DNA from: a virus
Reading direction: 5' to 3' (one strand)
Length of the DNA stretch: 60,448 nt
IMG/VR virus record: IMGVR_UViG_3300025099_000002
Location: 1-60,448 of that record
Shown here: one piece after another, positions 49,977-57,466 of the stretch
Numbering within the stretch: position 1 is the first letter of the stretch
Layout: the number at the start of each line of letters is the position of its first letter
Made by a program: the position numbers and the translations under genes
Notes under the pieces: model-generated
What the model was told of the DNA's origin: nothing
The model's database searches: none
The model's input: only the letters and a program-made list of their open reading frames with translations

Positions 49977-50783
49977 TTATTGTGTTCCTTTAACATTAAA
50001 AAAGATAGAATCATAATCAGAAAGTTTACTTTTAAACTTATCAGATGGATCATATTTATTAGGATTATTAGGAGATAATGATTTTGTTTTAGCATATTTT
50101 AATGCTCCATTAATTCCTCCTAAATGGGCTACTGCTCTAAAAGAATTAAGTTGCATATTTTTTGTTATGTCTGGGTACTTGTAGTATGCTCTGTCTATAT
50201 CTTTTATGTGCCACTCATTTACTTTATCTTGTATAGAGTCACTATTTAAGTATTGTTTTGTAGTAATTTTAGTATCATTATTTTTATTGTAGTCGGTAAT
50301 TCTGTCTTGTCCTAATTGTATTAAACCAAAATAACCTTTTTTATTATCTGCCCTATAGTTATTACTGCTTTCTTTCATAGCTAGTTTTTTAAGAAAGTCA
50401 GTTTGATCTAAGTTTCTAGGTCTTGGTGTTATACTTTTAGTAACTTCTGTATTGTTTTCTCCAAAAGAATCTTTATTATAATTGTGATGTGTTACTTGCT
50501 GTTTTAATAATTGATGTATTTCAGGTATTAAACTTTTTAAAGGTGCATTAGAGGCTACTTGAACATCTTTCTTTTTTGTTCGTGAACCCAGTCCTTCTTT
50601 AAAGCTTTTTTGAAAGTCGCTTTCTTCTGGTATATTTTCAACAGCTCTCATAGCTCTACCACCTACTTGACTATCTATTTGTGCTGCAGTAGGTTGCGTG
50701 TTCTCTGTAGAGTCTAATGTTGCGTCTATCTGTTCTAATATATTACCAACAGTACCTACGTTTTCATTATTTTGATAAGACAT
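49977..50783 (-). CDS. Virion lytic transglycosylase (268 aa)
   Basis: A lysozyme-like SLT domain with catalytic Glu E138 in MKESSNNY and the GYFGLIQLG motif at 150-158, followed by a helix pattern with AVAHLGGINGALKYA. The N-terminal 120 residues are disordered and polar. It probably opens the peptidoglycan during DNA entry. Its position in the core-protein group argues for a virion role; no separate endolysin was recognised in the genome, so it may also serve in lysis. Confidence 0.83.
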   Translation of the reverse strand: MSYQNNENVGTVGNILEQIDATLDSTENTQPTAAQIDSQVGGRAMRAVENIPEESDFQKSFKEGLGSRTKKKDVQVASNAPLKSLIPEIHQLLKQQVTHHNYNKDSFGENNTEVTKSITPRPRNLDQTDFLKKLAMKESSNNYRADNKKGYFGLIQLGQDRITDYNKNNDTKITTKQYLNSDSIQDKVNEWHIKDIDRAYYKYPDITKNMQLNSFRAVAHLGGINGALKYAKTKSLSPNNPNKYDPSDKFKSKLSDYDSIFFNVKGTQ

Positions 50784-50810
50784 GATTTATCTACAATCCT
50801 TTTATAGTAA

Positions 50811-53207
50811 TTAACCTAACAGCCAACCAAGTAAAGCACCACCTATATCACCTGCATTAGACATATTATTTTGTAACTTAACAGCTTCTACAGTTGCTTC
50901 TTTACTCATTTGAGCTAACAAAATAGCATTAATACGATCTGCGTTACTCTCACTTGATTTCCAAGCCATAGACATTACATCTCTTTCTCTCTGCCATATC
51001 TGATCCATAGTACTTTGTGTAAACGCATTCTGTGTTTTAGCTAAAGTCATGTTAGCTTCGTTTTGAGCTGCTTGATCTAGTGTAGCAATATTCTGCCTCC
51101 ATTGAGCATTAGCTTGTGCTATAACTAAAGCATTTTTACTATTAAATTCTGTTCGTTGATTTTCAGCTTGAGCATTAAATTTTGCTATTGCATTAGTTTC
51201 GCCCACATTAAACTGTTTAAGAGCATTACTTTGCGCTACATTAAATTGAGCTGTCTGTGATGTTAAACTAGCCATAAATTGATTAGTTTGATTCTCTGAT
51301 GTTGCATTAAATTGTAGTGCTGCATTCTGTGCTGCTTGATCTGATAATATAGATTGTTGCATAGCTTGAGCTTTAAACATAGAGGCTTGTTGTGTATTAG
51401 ATAAGTTAGCCATATCCATTTGCAAGAAAGCGTCAGCATTTTTAATAGCAGCTTGCTGTTGATTAGATAAGTTAGCCATATCCATAGATGCCGCAGCAGC
51501 AGCGTTTTGTAGGGTAGTAGCTTGTTTAGAGTTTAACTCTGCTAAACCTATAGTCTTCATTAACTCAGAGTTGTTTATCTTAGCTTGTTCTTGTGCTGAA
51601 AATGTCAGGTTGTTAGCTTCAGCAAACTTAGCTGCATTAAAGATAGCTGTCTGTTGTCTGTTATCTATTTGCTTTCCTTGTAATGCTGCTTCTAATTGTG
51701 CATTAACTACATAGGCTTGTTGTTTAGCGGAAAGGTTAGCTACCTCTACTTGTAGAGCATTAGAGTTATCCTGTAGTATACCTTGCTGTTTATTATTTAA
51801 GTTAATATTAGCTACCTCAGCGTAACGTGCAGCTTGTACTAAGTTAGCTTGCTGTTGGTTAGATAGGTTCTGGCCTTGTAGTGACGCTTTAATCTGTGCG
51901 TTAGCTAACATAGTTTGTTGCATATTAGTTAAGTTCTGAGACTGTAATGAAAAACTATTACTACTATTCTGTAAGGCAGCTTGTTGTTCATTATTAAGGT
52001 TCTGTAGTTGTAAACCTTGTTGTGCTGCAGCATTAGATAAAGCAACCTGTTGACGATTGTTTAAGTTCTGCAGGTTCATGTTATTAAATATCTGTGCGTC
52101 CTGTGCTGCTATGGGTAATGCTGACTCCATAGCTGCTTGGTATATAGCTGCACCAGCCATAGAACTACCGCCTAATCCACGAGCTAACATAGCTGAGTTA
52201 GCTGCTCTTATAGCTCCAGCAGCCCACGCTGGTGTGCCATCATTAAAGTCTTGCATTAGGGATGATAGTTGTCCTTGCACTGTATCTTGTGCAGTTATGC
52301 TACCTTGTGCAGCTTCAGCTAGTGTCTCATTACTAACACTAAACTTTTCTAACTTAGCTGCTACCATAGTAGAGTCTGTGCTTAGACCTGCAGAAGTAAT
52401 AGCTGAAGCCTGTGCCATATCAGCGTCAGCTATCTGAGCGGCCTGGGGTAATTCTTCTGGTTTAACTGCAGTTGACGCTGCTACTATATTATCTGGAACT
52501 TGTGCATTAGCTATGTTAGCTTGAACAGCTTTATCGTCCATGCCTTGCGCTGTAGCTAATTCATCGGAGCTGGGTTGTCTAGTACCAGCTATAACTTCTT
52601 GTATATATTGAGGATCAACATTAACTGCATCAGCTTTAGCGTCACTAGATAAAACACCAGTAGGAGCAGTTACCTGAGCTGCTTCTGAAACAGTTCCTGT
52701 AGCTCCAGCACCAGACATAGCTGCATCTGTTTTTGCTGTAGCATCAGCAACGGGTGTCATTATAGTAGCAGCTATGTTAGCTGGTGTAGCTGCAGTATCA
52801 GCAGCACCCGTAGTAGCGGCTGTAGCAGTAGAAGCAGCACCTGCTTGTCCTGTACCTTCAGCTATAAATTGATCACTGCCTGTAGCAACTTTAGCTACGT
52901 CTGCCTTAGTAGCTAACTGCGTAGGATCAGTCATAGCTTTTTCTACAAGAACATTTTTACCTTCAGTTAACTTTTTATTATATGCATCTTGTCTTGCTTT
53001 AGCTGCAGCCTGTCTTTCTGCTTCAACTCTTTTTGCTTCTTCTGCTTTTCTTTTAGCTTCTTCTTCAGCCGCTTTCTTAGCAGCAGCAGCCTCCCTAGCT
53101 TTAGTTACTTCAGCTTCTGCAGCAGTAACTGCTTCTTGAGAGTCATATTCCTTGCCTTTTAATTCAGGAAAAGTAGATGTAAATTTTTCTGGAGATGATC
53201 CACCCAT
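50811..53207 (-). CDS. Hendecad-repeat internal virion protein (798 aa)
   Basis: Three parts. Residues ~20-90: Ala/Lys/Glu helix. Residues ~90-370: Ala/Thr-rich, disordered to helical. Residues ~375-700: about eleven 22-residue repeats like QNLNNEQQAALQNSSNS, then five or six 11-residue repeats such as KQFNVGETNAI and AKFNAQAENQR. Periods of 11 and 22 mark hendecad right-handed coiled coils. The end, GDIGGALLGWLLG, is hydrophobic and Gly-rich and may insert in membrane. Placed upstream of the transglycosylase. Likely a structural or trans-envelope ejection tube; inferred. Confidence 0.8.
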   Translation of the reverse strand: MGGSSPEKFTSTFPELKGKEYDSQEAVTAAEAEVTKAREAAAAKKAAEEEAKRKAEEAKRVEAERQAAAKARQDAYNKKLTEGKNVLVEKAMTDPTQLATKADVAKVATGSDQFIAEGTGQAGAASTATAATTGAADTAATPANIAATIMTPVADATAKTDAAMSGAGATGTVSEAAQVTAPTGVLSSDAKADAVNVDPQYIQEVIAGTRQPSSDELATAQGMDDKAVQANIANAQVPDNIVAASTAVKPEELPQAAQIADADMAQASAITSAGLSTDSTMVAAKLEKFSVSNETLAEAAQGSITAQDTVQGQLSSLMQDFNDGTPAWAAGAIRAANSAMLARGLGGSSMAGAAIYQAAMESALPIAAQDAQIFNNMNLQNLNNRQQVALSNAAAQQGLQLQNLNNEQQAALQNSSNSFSLQSQNLTNMQQTMLANAQIKASLQGQNLSNQQQANLVQAARYAEVANINLNNKQQGILQDNSNALQVEVANLSAKQQAYVVNAQLEAALQGKQIDNRQQTAIFNAAKFAEANNLTFSAQEQAKINNSELMKTIGLAELNSKQATTLQNAAAAASMDMANLSNQQQAAIKNADAFLQMDMANLSNTQQASMFKAQAMQQSILSDQAAQNAALQFNATSENQTNQFMASLTSQTAQFNVAQSNALKQFNVGETNAIAKFNAQAENQRTEFNSKNALVIAQANAQWRQNIATLDQAAQNEANMTLAKTQNAFTQSTMDQIWQRERDVMSMAWKSSESNADRINAILLAQMSKEATVEAVKLQNNMSNAGDIGGALLGWLLG

Positions 53208-53209
53208 AA

Positions 53210-53662
53210 TTAAAAGTCCTTCTTATGTAGTCTGGCTGGTTGTTTAAATCTACGCCAGTGTACTTTAGTTTGTTTTCCGTAAAGATCCTGTTTACGTTTT
53301 CTAATGGTTTTCATCATGTGCCTCGTGTCTCCTTGCGTAGATATAAACTCGATACCCCATAATTGTTTATCTGGTGGGTTTTCAGTTTGATAGTCTACTT
53401 CCTGTAGTTCATACTTACTATTTAAAAACTTATCTGCTGTCTCTTCGTCTAACCAAGCCCAAGTAATTAATCCTACAGGTTGTTCTCCTCTATAAAAGAA
53501 CCATATTCTGTGGTACATACATGGGTACAACAAGTAGCTCTGTATTAAAGGTACGTTATACCTACGATGGTCTTTACTGTGGTTAAATAAAAACAACCCG
53601 TCTTCTATAGCTTTATGGAAATTCATTAACTGTGTTATATCATACACAGGTGTAATTGTCAA
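53210..53662 (-). CDS. HlyC-like (RTX toxin-activating) lysine acyltransferase homologue (150 aa)
   Basis: Aligns by eye with HlyC: S29 and H32 in HSKDHRRY match its catalytic SPLHR motif, PVGLITWAWL matches PVAYCSWANL, and WGIEFISTQG matches WFIDWIAPFG with E105 in place of Asp92. HlyC transfers fatty acyl groups from acyl carrier protein onto lysines of RTX toxins. Such homologues are sometimes seen in marine phages and probably modify a virion or host protein. Start is a TTG at 53662; a GTG five codons later is an alternative. Confidence 0.8.
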   Translation of the reverse strand: MTITPVYDITQLMNFHKAIEDGLFLFNHSKDHRRYNVPLIQSYLLYPCMYHRIWFFYRGEQPVGLITWAWLDEETADKFLNSKYELQEVDYQTENPPDKQLWGIEFISTQGDTRHMMKTIRKRKQDLYGKQTKVHWRRFKQPARLHKKDF

Positions 53663-53668
53663 TAAAAC

Positions 53669-54226
53669 TTAGTTGCCAACTAACGGATTATCAAGGGCTT
53701 CTTGCAATCTTCTACTTAACTTTTCTTCTAATTTAATCATACTTTCATCAATACGTTTCTCTGTATCTCGCATTGTGTCTCGTACATCTTTTTCTGTTTC
53801 TCTGTTTAGTGACTCAGTTTCTCTTATAGAGGCTGTTGTGTCTTTCTGAAGAGTATTCATAGCAGACAACATATTCTCTAGAGACGCATCAATAAGTTCT
53901 TTAGTCTTTTTAACTCGTTCTTCTGACTTCTCTACCTTATTGTCTATCTTATCTACGTAAGACTCTATGCTTAGTATGTCTTCTCTAAGGTCGTCTTTAA
54001 TGTCGCGTGTGTAATCTATAGCGTCATCCAGTTTAGACTCTATTAGTGTGTTCTTAGCTTGTATAGCGTCTGTGTCTATATTCTGTATAATCTCTTTCAT
54101 ATCCATGTAGTCTTTGTAAAACTCAAAACCACCCCATAGACCACCGCCTAATGAGCCTAGCAGAGGCAGGATAAGAAGCATCTTACCACCTTTAATCTTA
54201 GCACCTGCTACTTCTACTTCTGCCAT
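53669..54226 (-). CDS. Membrane-anchored coiled-coil protein (185 aa)
   Basis: N-terminal membrane segment (~16-36: MLLILPLLGSLGGGLWGG), then ~140 residues of coiled coil (SIESYVDKIDNKVEKSEERV and similar), ending LDNPLVGN. The single anchor plus long coil recalls i-spanin-like or tape-like proteins, but it lies in the tail/ejection group. It follows the lipoprotein at 54236-54652. Pairing of an inner-membrane coil with an outer-membrane lipoprotein would resemble a second two-gene spanin system. That pairing is inference. Confidence 0.68.
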   Translation of the reverse strand: MAEVEVAGAKIKGGKMLLILPLLGSLGGGLWGGFEFYKDYMDMKEIIQNIDTDAIQAKNTLIESKLDDAIDYTRDIKDDLREDILSIESYVDKIDNKVEKSEERVKKTKELIDASLENMLSAMNTLQKDTTASIRETESLNRETEKDVRDTMRDTEKRIDESMIKLEEKLSRRLQEALDNPLVGN

Positions 54227-54235
54227 GTTATATCC

Positions 54236-54652
54236 TTAGTTCTCAAATGAAAGACTTCTTAACTGCTTAATCTCTTGTTGTAACTTCATTACTTCTAGTT
54301 CTTTTTTCTGTAACTCTAGTTCGTACAGTCTGTTACAATCTATTCTTGACTTAGCTCTCTTACCTAGTGGTATAATAATTCTACTGTATACACCTATGTC
54401 ACCAGTCTTTTTATTGTCAGTAGATATTGTTCCACCTTGTATTAAACCTGTAACGCCAAACTCTAATTGTGTTGCTGAACCTATAGCGTTACTACAATCT
54501 AGTTCCCCTGCTCTAAACTTATCTGACTGATAACCCATACTAGAGTTAGGTAGTGATAAGTTTAATGAGTTAGACGTAGAGTCTGCAAAAGCTGTTATGA
54601 TACTACACCCAGAAATAAGCACTACTAATAGTATTAATGCTAGTGTTTTCAT
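54236..54652 (-). CDS. Lipoprotein (138 aa)
   Basis: A lipoprotein signal (MKTLALILLVVLISGC) with lipobox Cys C16 leads to a secreted part: NSLNLSLPNSSMGY and a C-terminal helix (ELQKKELEVMKLQQEIKQL). Predicted outer-membrane lipoprotein. It could be an o-spanin partner for the coiled-coil protein next to it. It overlaps the previous gene by 4 bases. Confidence 0.7.
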   Translation of the reverse strand: MKTLALILLVVLISGCSIITAFADSTSNSLNLSLPNSSMGYQSDKFRAGELDCSNAIGSATQLEFGVTGLIQGGTISTDNKKTGDIGVYSRIIIPLGKRAKSRIDCNRLYELELQKKELEVMKLQQEIKQLRSLSFEN

Positions 54653-55035
54653 TTATCTTGTTTTATCTTAGAGCATATTCTAGATGATATTAGCGTAACT
54701 TGTTCTGTACTTTTAAATACTTTAGATTCTGTACATATGTAAACTGCTTTAGCTACATCTATTGCTCTTATATATACCTCAAATAGTTTTGTTTTATTGT
54801 AACCTATCTTAATTACCTTAGACGTAGAAGCAAAAGGTAAAGCTTTCCATTTATTAGTAAAGACACCTATCTCATAATACTCTACATCGTTACGTCTATT
54901 AAATAACTTCATCTTAGCTACAAACACATTGTCTACATATGAAGGCTTTAACTTAGGGTAGGTAGGTGTCATTTCGTGTGCATTTAAAGATGTACAAAAA
55001 ACTAGACCTACAAGTAATATTATTTTGCTATACAT
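54649..55035 (-). CDS. Secreted beta-rich protein (128 aa)
   Basis: Signal peptide MYSKIILLVGLVFCTSLNAH with cleavage after NAHE-like region, then a beta-rich domain (VAKMKLFNRRNDVEYYEI; KVIKIGYNKTKLFEVYIRA) and two Cys at the C-terminal half. The pattern recalls periplasmic chaperone N-domains, but the match is weak. Coupled to its neighbours by short overlaps. Confidence 0.62.
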   Translation of the reverse strand: MYSKIILLVGLVFCTSLNAHEMTPTYPKLKPSYVDNVFVAKMKLFNRRNDVEYYEIGVFTNKWKALPFASTSKVIKIGYNKTKLFEVYIRAIDVAKAVYICTESKVFKSTEQVTLISSRICSKIKQDK

Positions 55036-55517
55036 TCTGCTTTTATTATGGCTGTGTAGTTACCTGCTGGTAGTGACTTTGTACTACCGTACTGTGCAGT
55101 TGACTCTACAGTAAACCATGTGCTACCTGCAAGTGTTAAGTTAAACTCAGTTACGTTGTTATATGTAACCTTAGCTGCTTCATATGCTGACATAGCTGCT
55201 ACAGATACCTGTCCTACTGCTGTACTACCTGTCCAAGCAACTGAGTCATTAAGTGTTGGGCTTGATGAAAAGCTGTTAGGATGTGTAAACCTGGCTTTGT
55301 AGTAGTCTGCCTGTGCTACATCTATTCTAATAGAAGCCTTTACGCCACCGTCTGCTGGTGTTGTAGTTAGCTTATATGGTAACGGATGTCCGTAGACACC
55401 TGCTGTTTCAGTCCAGACAGAACACTTGCTTTGTACTTGACCTTGTATTGGTGAGTCCACTGCTAATGCAGAAGACCCTGACATTAACAGTGCTGCTATT
55501 GCTAATCTTTTTATCAT
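55020..55517 (-). CDS. Secreted protein (165 aa)
   Basis: Signal peptide MIKRLAIAALLMSGSSALAV, then a mature beta-rich domain with a Cys near the start (QGQVQSKCSVW) and one near the end (AIIKAECIAK), likely a disulfide. Together with the adjacent secreted proteins this is an exported set encoded in the virion region. The family is unknown to me; it looks like a pilin-like or Ig-like fold. Confidence 0.62.
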   Translation of the reverse strand: MIKRLAIAALLMSGSSALAVDSPIQGQVQSKCSVWTETAGVYGHPLPYKLTTTPADGGVKASIRIDVAQADYYKARFTHPNSFSSSPTLNDSVAWTGSTAVGQVSVAAMSAYEAAKVTYNNVTEFNLTLAGSTWFTVESTAQYGSTKSLPAGNYTAIIKAECIAK

Positions 55518-55529
55518 GATATCTCCATT

Positions 55530-56426
55530 TTATTTATCATACTGTGAACGAACTAATGTTCTGTGTAAATTATCTTGTGCTAAGTTTCTTAACGCTTTAC
55601 TATTATCTTCTATAACACCATCTTGTAGTGTAATTGTTTCTTCGTATTTACCACCTTCTATAACTGTACCGTAGTAACTATCTAGTGTACCTGTAGCAGC
55701 TAACTGTTGCATCATAGCGAGTTGTTGTGTTGGGTTAGCTATTTGTTCTGCTGCACCAGCTACAGACAGTGCTTTCTCTAGTTTTAACTCTTCCTGCTCT
55801 TCTTCTTCTTTAGCTTCTTGTTCTTTCTTTTCTTCTTCTTGTTCCTCTGTCTTACGGTCTAGTTGATATTTTACCCATTCATCGTAATAAGGATCAGTTA
55901 TATCTGGTTCATTGTCTAGTAATCCATTGTCTAGTAGATATTGATACAAAGCATCTTTAAAGTCTGGACAACTAGGATCAGCTAAAGGTATAAAACAAGG
56001 ATCAAACTTGTAGTTGTACGCTATTGTTACATCACTTAGTGTTGCGTCTCCTGTTACACCTACGTTACCTTCACCCCACGATGTACCTAAAGAAGGTGTA
56101 ACTAAATCAAAACCTATCTTAGTACTACTAGGTAACTTATCCCAGTTATCGTGTCTTTCGTATATATTACCTGAAGCCTTTAAGTTTTTATTTGTAATAG
56201 ATACTGTTGCGTTTGCATCTGTTTCTTTATTTATTGTGTACTGGTGATATACACCTTGTACTTTTAACCCAGCTTCAGGTGGCAGAACATCCGTCATATT
56301 CCATCTAAATGAGTTTTTAGCTACGTTATCTGTTCTACCGTATATTAAGTCAGAGTATGAATAAGAGGGCAAGCAACAACCCACCGATAGCACCAGCACC
56401 TGTAGCGGTACTCTTAGTGTCATCAT
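55530..56426 (-). CDS. Secreted charged protein (298 aa)
   Basis: Start set at ATG 56426, with AAGGAGGAA 6-7 bases upstream; earlier in-frame start codons lie inside the upstream gene. A signal peptide (MMTLRVPLQVLVLSVGCCLP) is followed by a beta-rich part (GLKVQGVYHQYTINKETD; LGTSWGEGNVGVTGD), a CFIPLADPSCPDF motif with two Cys, a Glu-rich coiled coil (EEEKKEQEAKEEEEQEEL) and a helical end. Related layouts occur in marine phage tail regions. Overlaps the 200-residue gene by 77 bases. Confidence 0.66.
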   Translation of the reverse strand: MMTLRVPLQVLVLSVGCCLPSYSYSDLIYGRTDNVAKNSFRWNMTDVLPPEAGLKVQGVYHQYTINKETDANATVSITNKNLKASGNIYERHDNWDKLPSSTKIGFDLVTPSLGTSWGEGNVGVTGDATLSDVTIAYNYKFDPCFIPLADPSCPDFKDALYQYLLDNGLLDNEPDITDPYYDEWVKYQLDRKTEEQEEEKKEQEAKEEEEQEELKLEKALSVAGAAEQIANPTQQLAMMQQLAATGTLDSYYGTVIEGGKYEETITLQDGVIEDNSKALRNLAQDNLHRTLVRSQYDK

Positions 56427-56952
56427 CCCATTCCTCCTTCTTACCTGTTTTAGCACCAGGTATTAGATGTGCGTTATTATTCCACGCTTCTTTAGCTGGT
56501 TTACCTACAAGTCCATCGTATGGGCAAGGTGTACCTGCATTCATCATGGAATCAAATATTCTTTTGTCTTGACACATTACAGATACAGCAGCTACTTTCA
56601 TGCCCATATCGTAAAGAACCTTAGCATTCTTTAGTCTTTCACAGTTCATGTCTCTGACTGTAGCACCTGCACTTATACCTAATATCTGTGTTTGTACTGC
56701 TCCTGATACACCTACAGTACATAAGTCTGAGTTAGACATATTAATACTAGGTGACATAGCTGAAGGTGGCGGTGATTTAACTGTAGTCTCAGACTTTAAG
56801 TTAGAGTTAACTGTAGAGTTTGTGTTACTGTTTGTCTCTATACAGTTAGAATTAGTAGTGCTATCACATGGCTCACCGTATGCTTCTTTAGCCATTAATG
56901 CTATGACACCTATAAAAGCTGCCCAACATAGGTATATTAGTATTTTTCTCAC
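56350..56952 (-). CDS. Secreted/membrane protein (200 aa)
   Basis: Signal peptide or anchor (MRKILIYLCWAAFIGVIALM), an Asn/Ser/Thr linker with N-glycine-like repeats (NSNTNSTVNSNLKS), a Cys-containing region (LCTVGVSGAV, DMNCERLK, VSVMCQDK, TPCPYDG), and a C-terminal membrane helix (GAGAIGGLLLALLFIL). Two membrane passes with a Cys-rich periplasmic domain fit an envelope protein, perhaps part of DNA entry or exclusion. Function unknown. Confidence 0.65.
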   Translation of the reverse strand: MRKILIYLCWAAFIGVIALMAKEAYGEPCDSTTNSNCIETNSNTNSTVNSNLKSETTVKSPPPSAMSPSINMSNSDLCTVGVSGAVQTQILGISAGATVRDMNCERLKNAKVLYDMGMKVAAVSVMCQDKRIFDSMMNAGTPCPYDGLVGKPAKEAWNNNAHLIPGAKTGKKEEWDDDTKSTATGAGAIGGLLLALLFIL

Positions 56953-56955
56953 TAG

Positions 56956-57201
56956 TTATTCCCCATTAAATGTCATCCATACTGCACCAGCTATAAAGGT
57001 AAGAGTAGCAACAGTAAATATTTTAACTGTAGTATTCCATATAGACTTACGTGTATCTCTCCACGCATCCAGTAAAGATCTCATTTCTTGTATGTCTCTA
57101 GCTGCATTCTCATCAGTTAAACCTATGCTCTCTAAAGCACGTTTAGCTGATCTGTCTAGCATAGCCTCTAGTTCTTCTGGGCTTAACTTTAGTTCTGACA
57201 T
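56956..57201 (-). CDS. DUF6127-like membrane protein (81 aa)
   Basis: N-terminal part MSELKLSPEELEAMLDRSAK, then LESIGLTDENAARDIQEMR, LLDAWRDTRKSIW and one transmembrane helix (IFTVATLTFIAGAVWMT) at the end. This order matches DUF6127, small tail-anchored proteins of alphaproteobacterial prophages. Function not known; a holin-like role has been suggested from context in some phages, but not shown. It starts 15 bases after the stop of the 57216-57461 gene. Confidence 0.72.
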   Translation of the reverse strand: MSELKLSPEELEAMLDRSAKRALESIGLTDENAARDIQEMRSLLDAWRDTRKSIWNTTVKIFTVATLTFIAGAVWMTFNGE

Positions 57202-57215
57202 AGTAAACCCTTATA

Positions 57216-57461
57216 TTAAGATGCAGTGTAACCTTTACCTGCTGTAATTGCATTGGTGGTTGCTGTCATAGACTCGCTACCCCAGTCTGACTTAGCTTTC
57301 ATTAGCTCAAGGTGTGCTACATTTCTGTCTACACAACCTTGTCTTGCTTCTTTTGCTTCATCAGCCATACTGTTACCAGCTATTACAGCAGTAATAAGGT
57401 CTATTGAGTGACCCATCGCTGCGTAATCTTGTGCTAGTTCTTCTGTTGTTCTGTCTGCCAT
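57216..57461 (-). CDS. Small conserved phage protein (81 aa)
   Basis: MADRTTEELAQDYAAMGHSI, then a helical segment with a conserved Cys (EARQGCVDRNVAHLELM) and a Thr/Ala-rich tail ITAGKGYTAS. Similar short proteins are seen next to fibre genes in marine phages. It lies five bases downstream of the fibre gene. Function unknown. Confidence 0.66.
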   Translation of the reverse strand: MADRTTEELAQDYAAMGHSIDLITAVIAGNSMADEAKEARQGCVDRNVAHLELMKAKSDWGSESMTATTNAITAGKGYTAS

Positions 57462-57466
57462 TTTAT

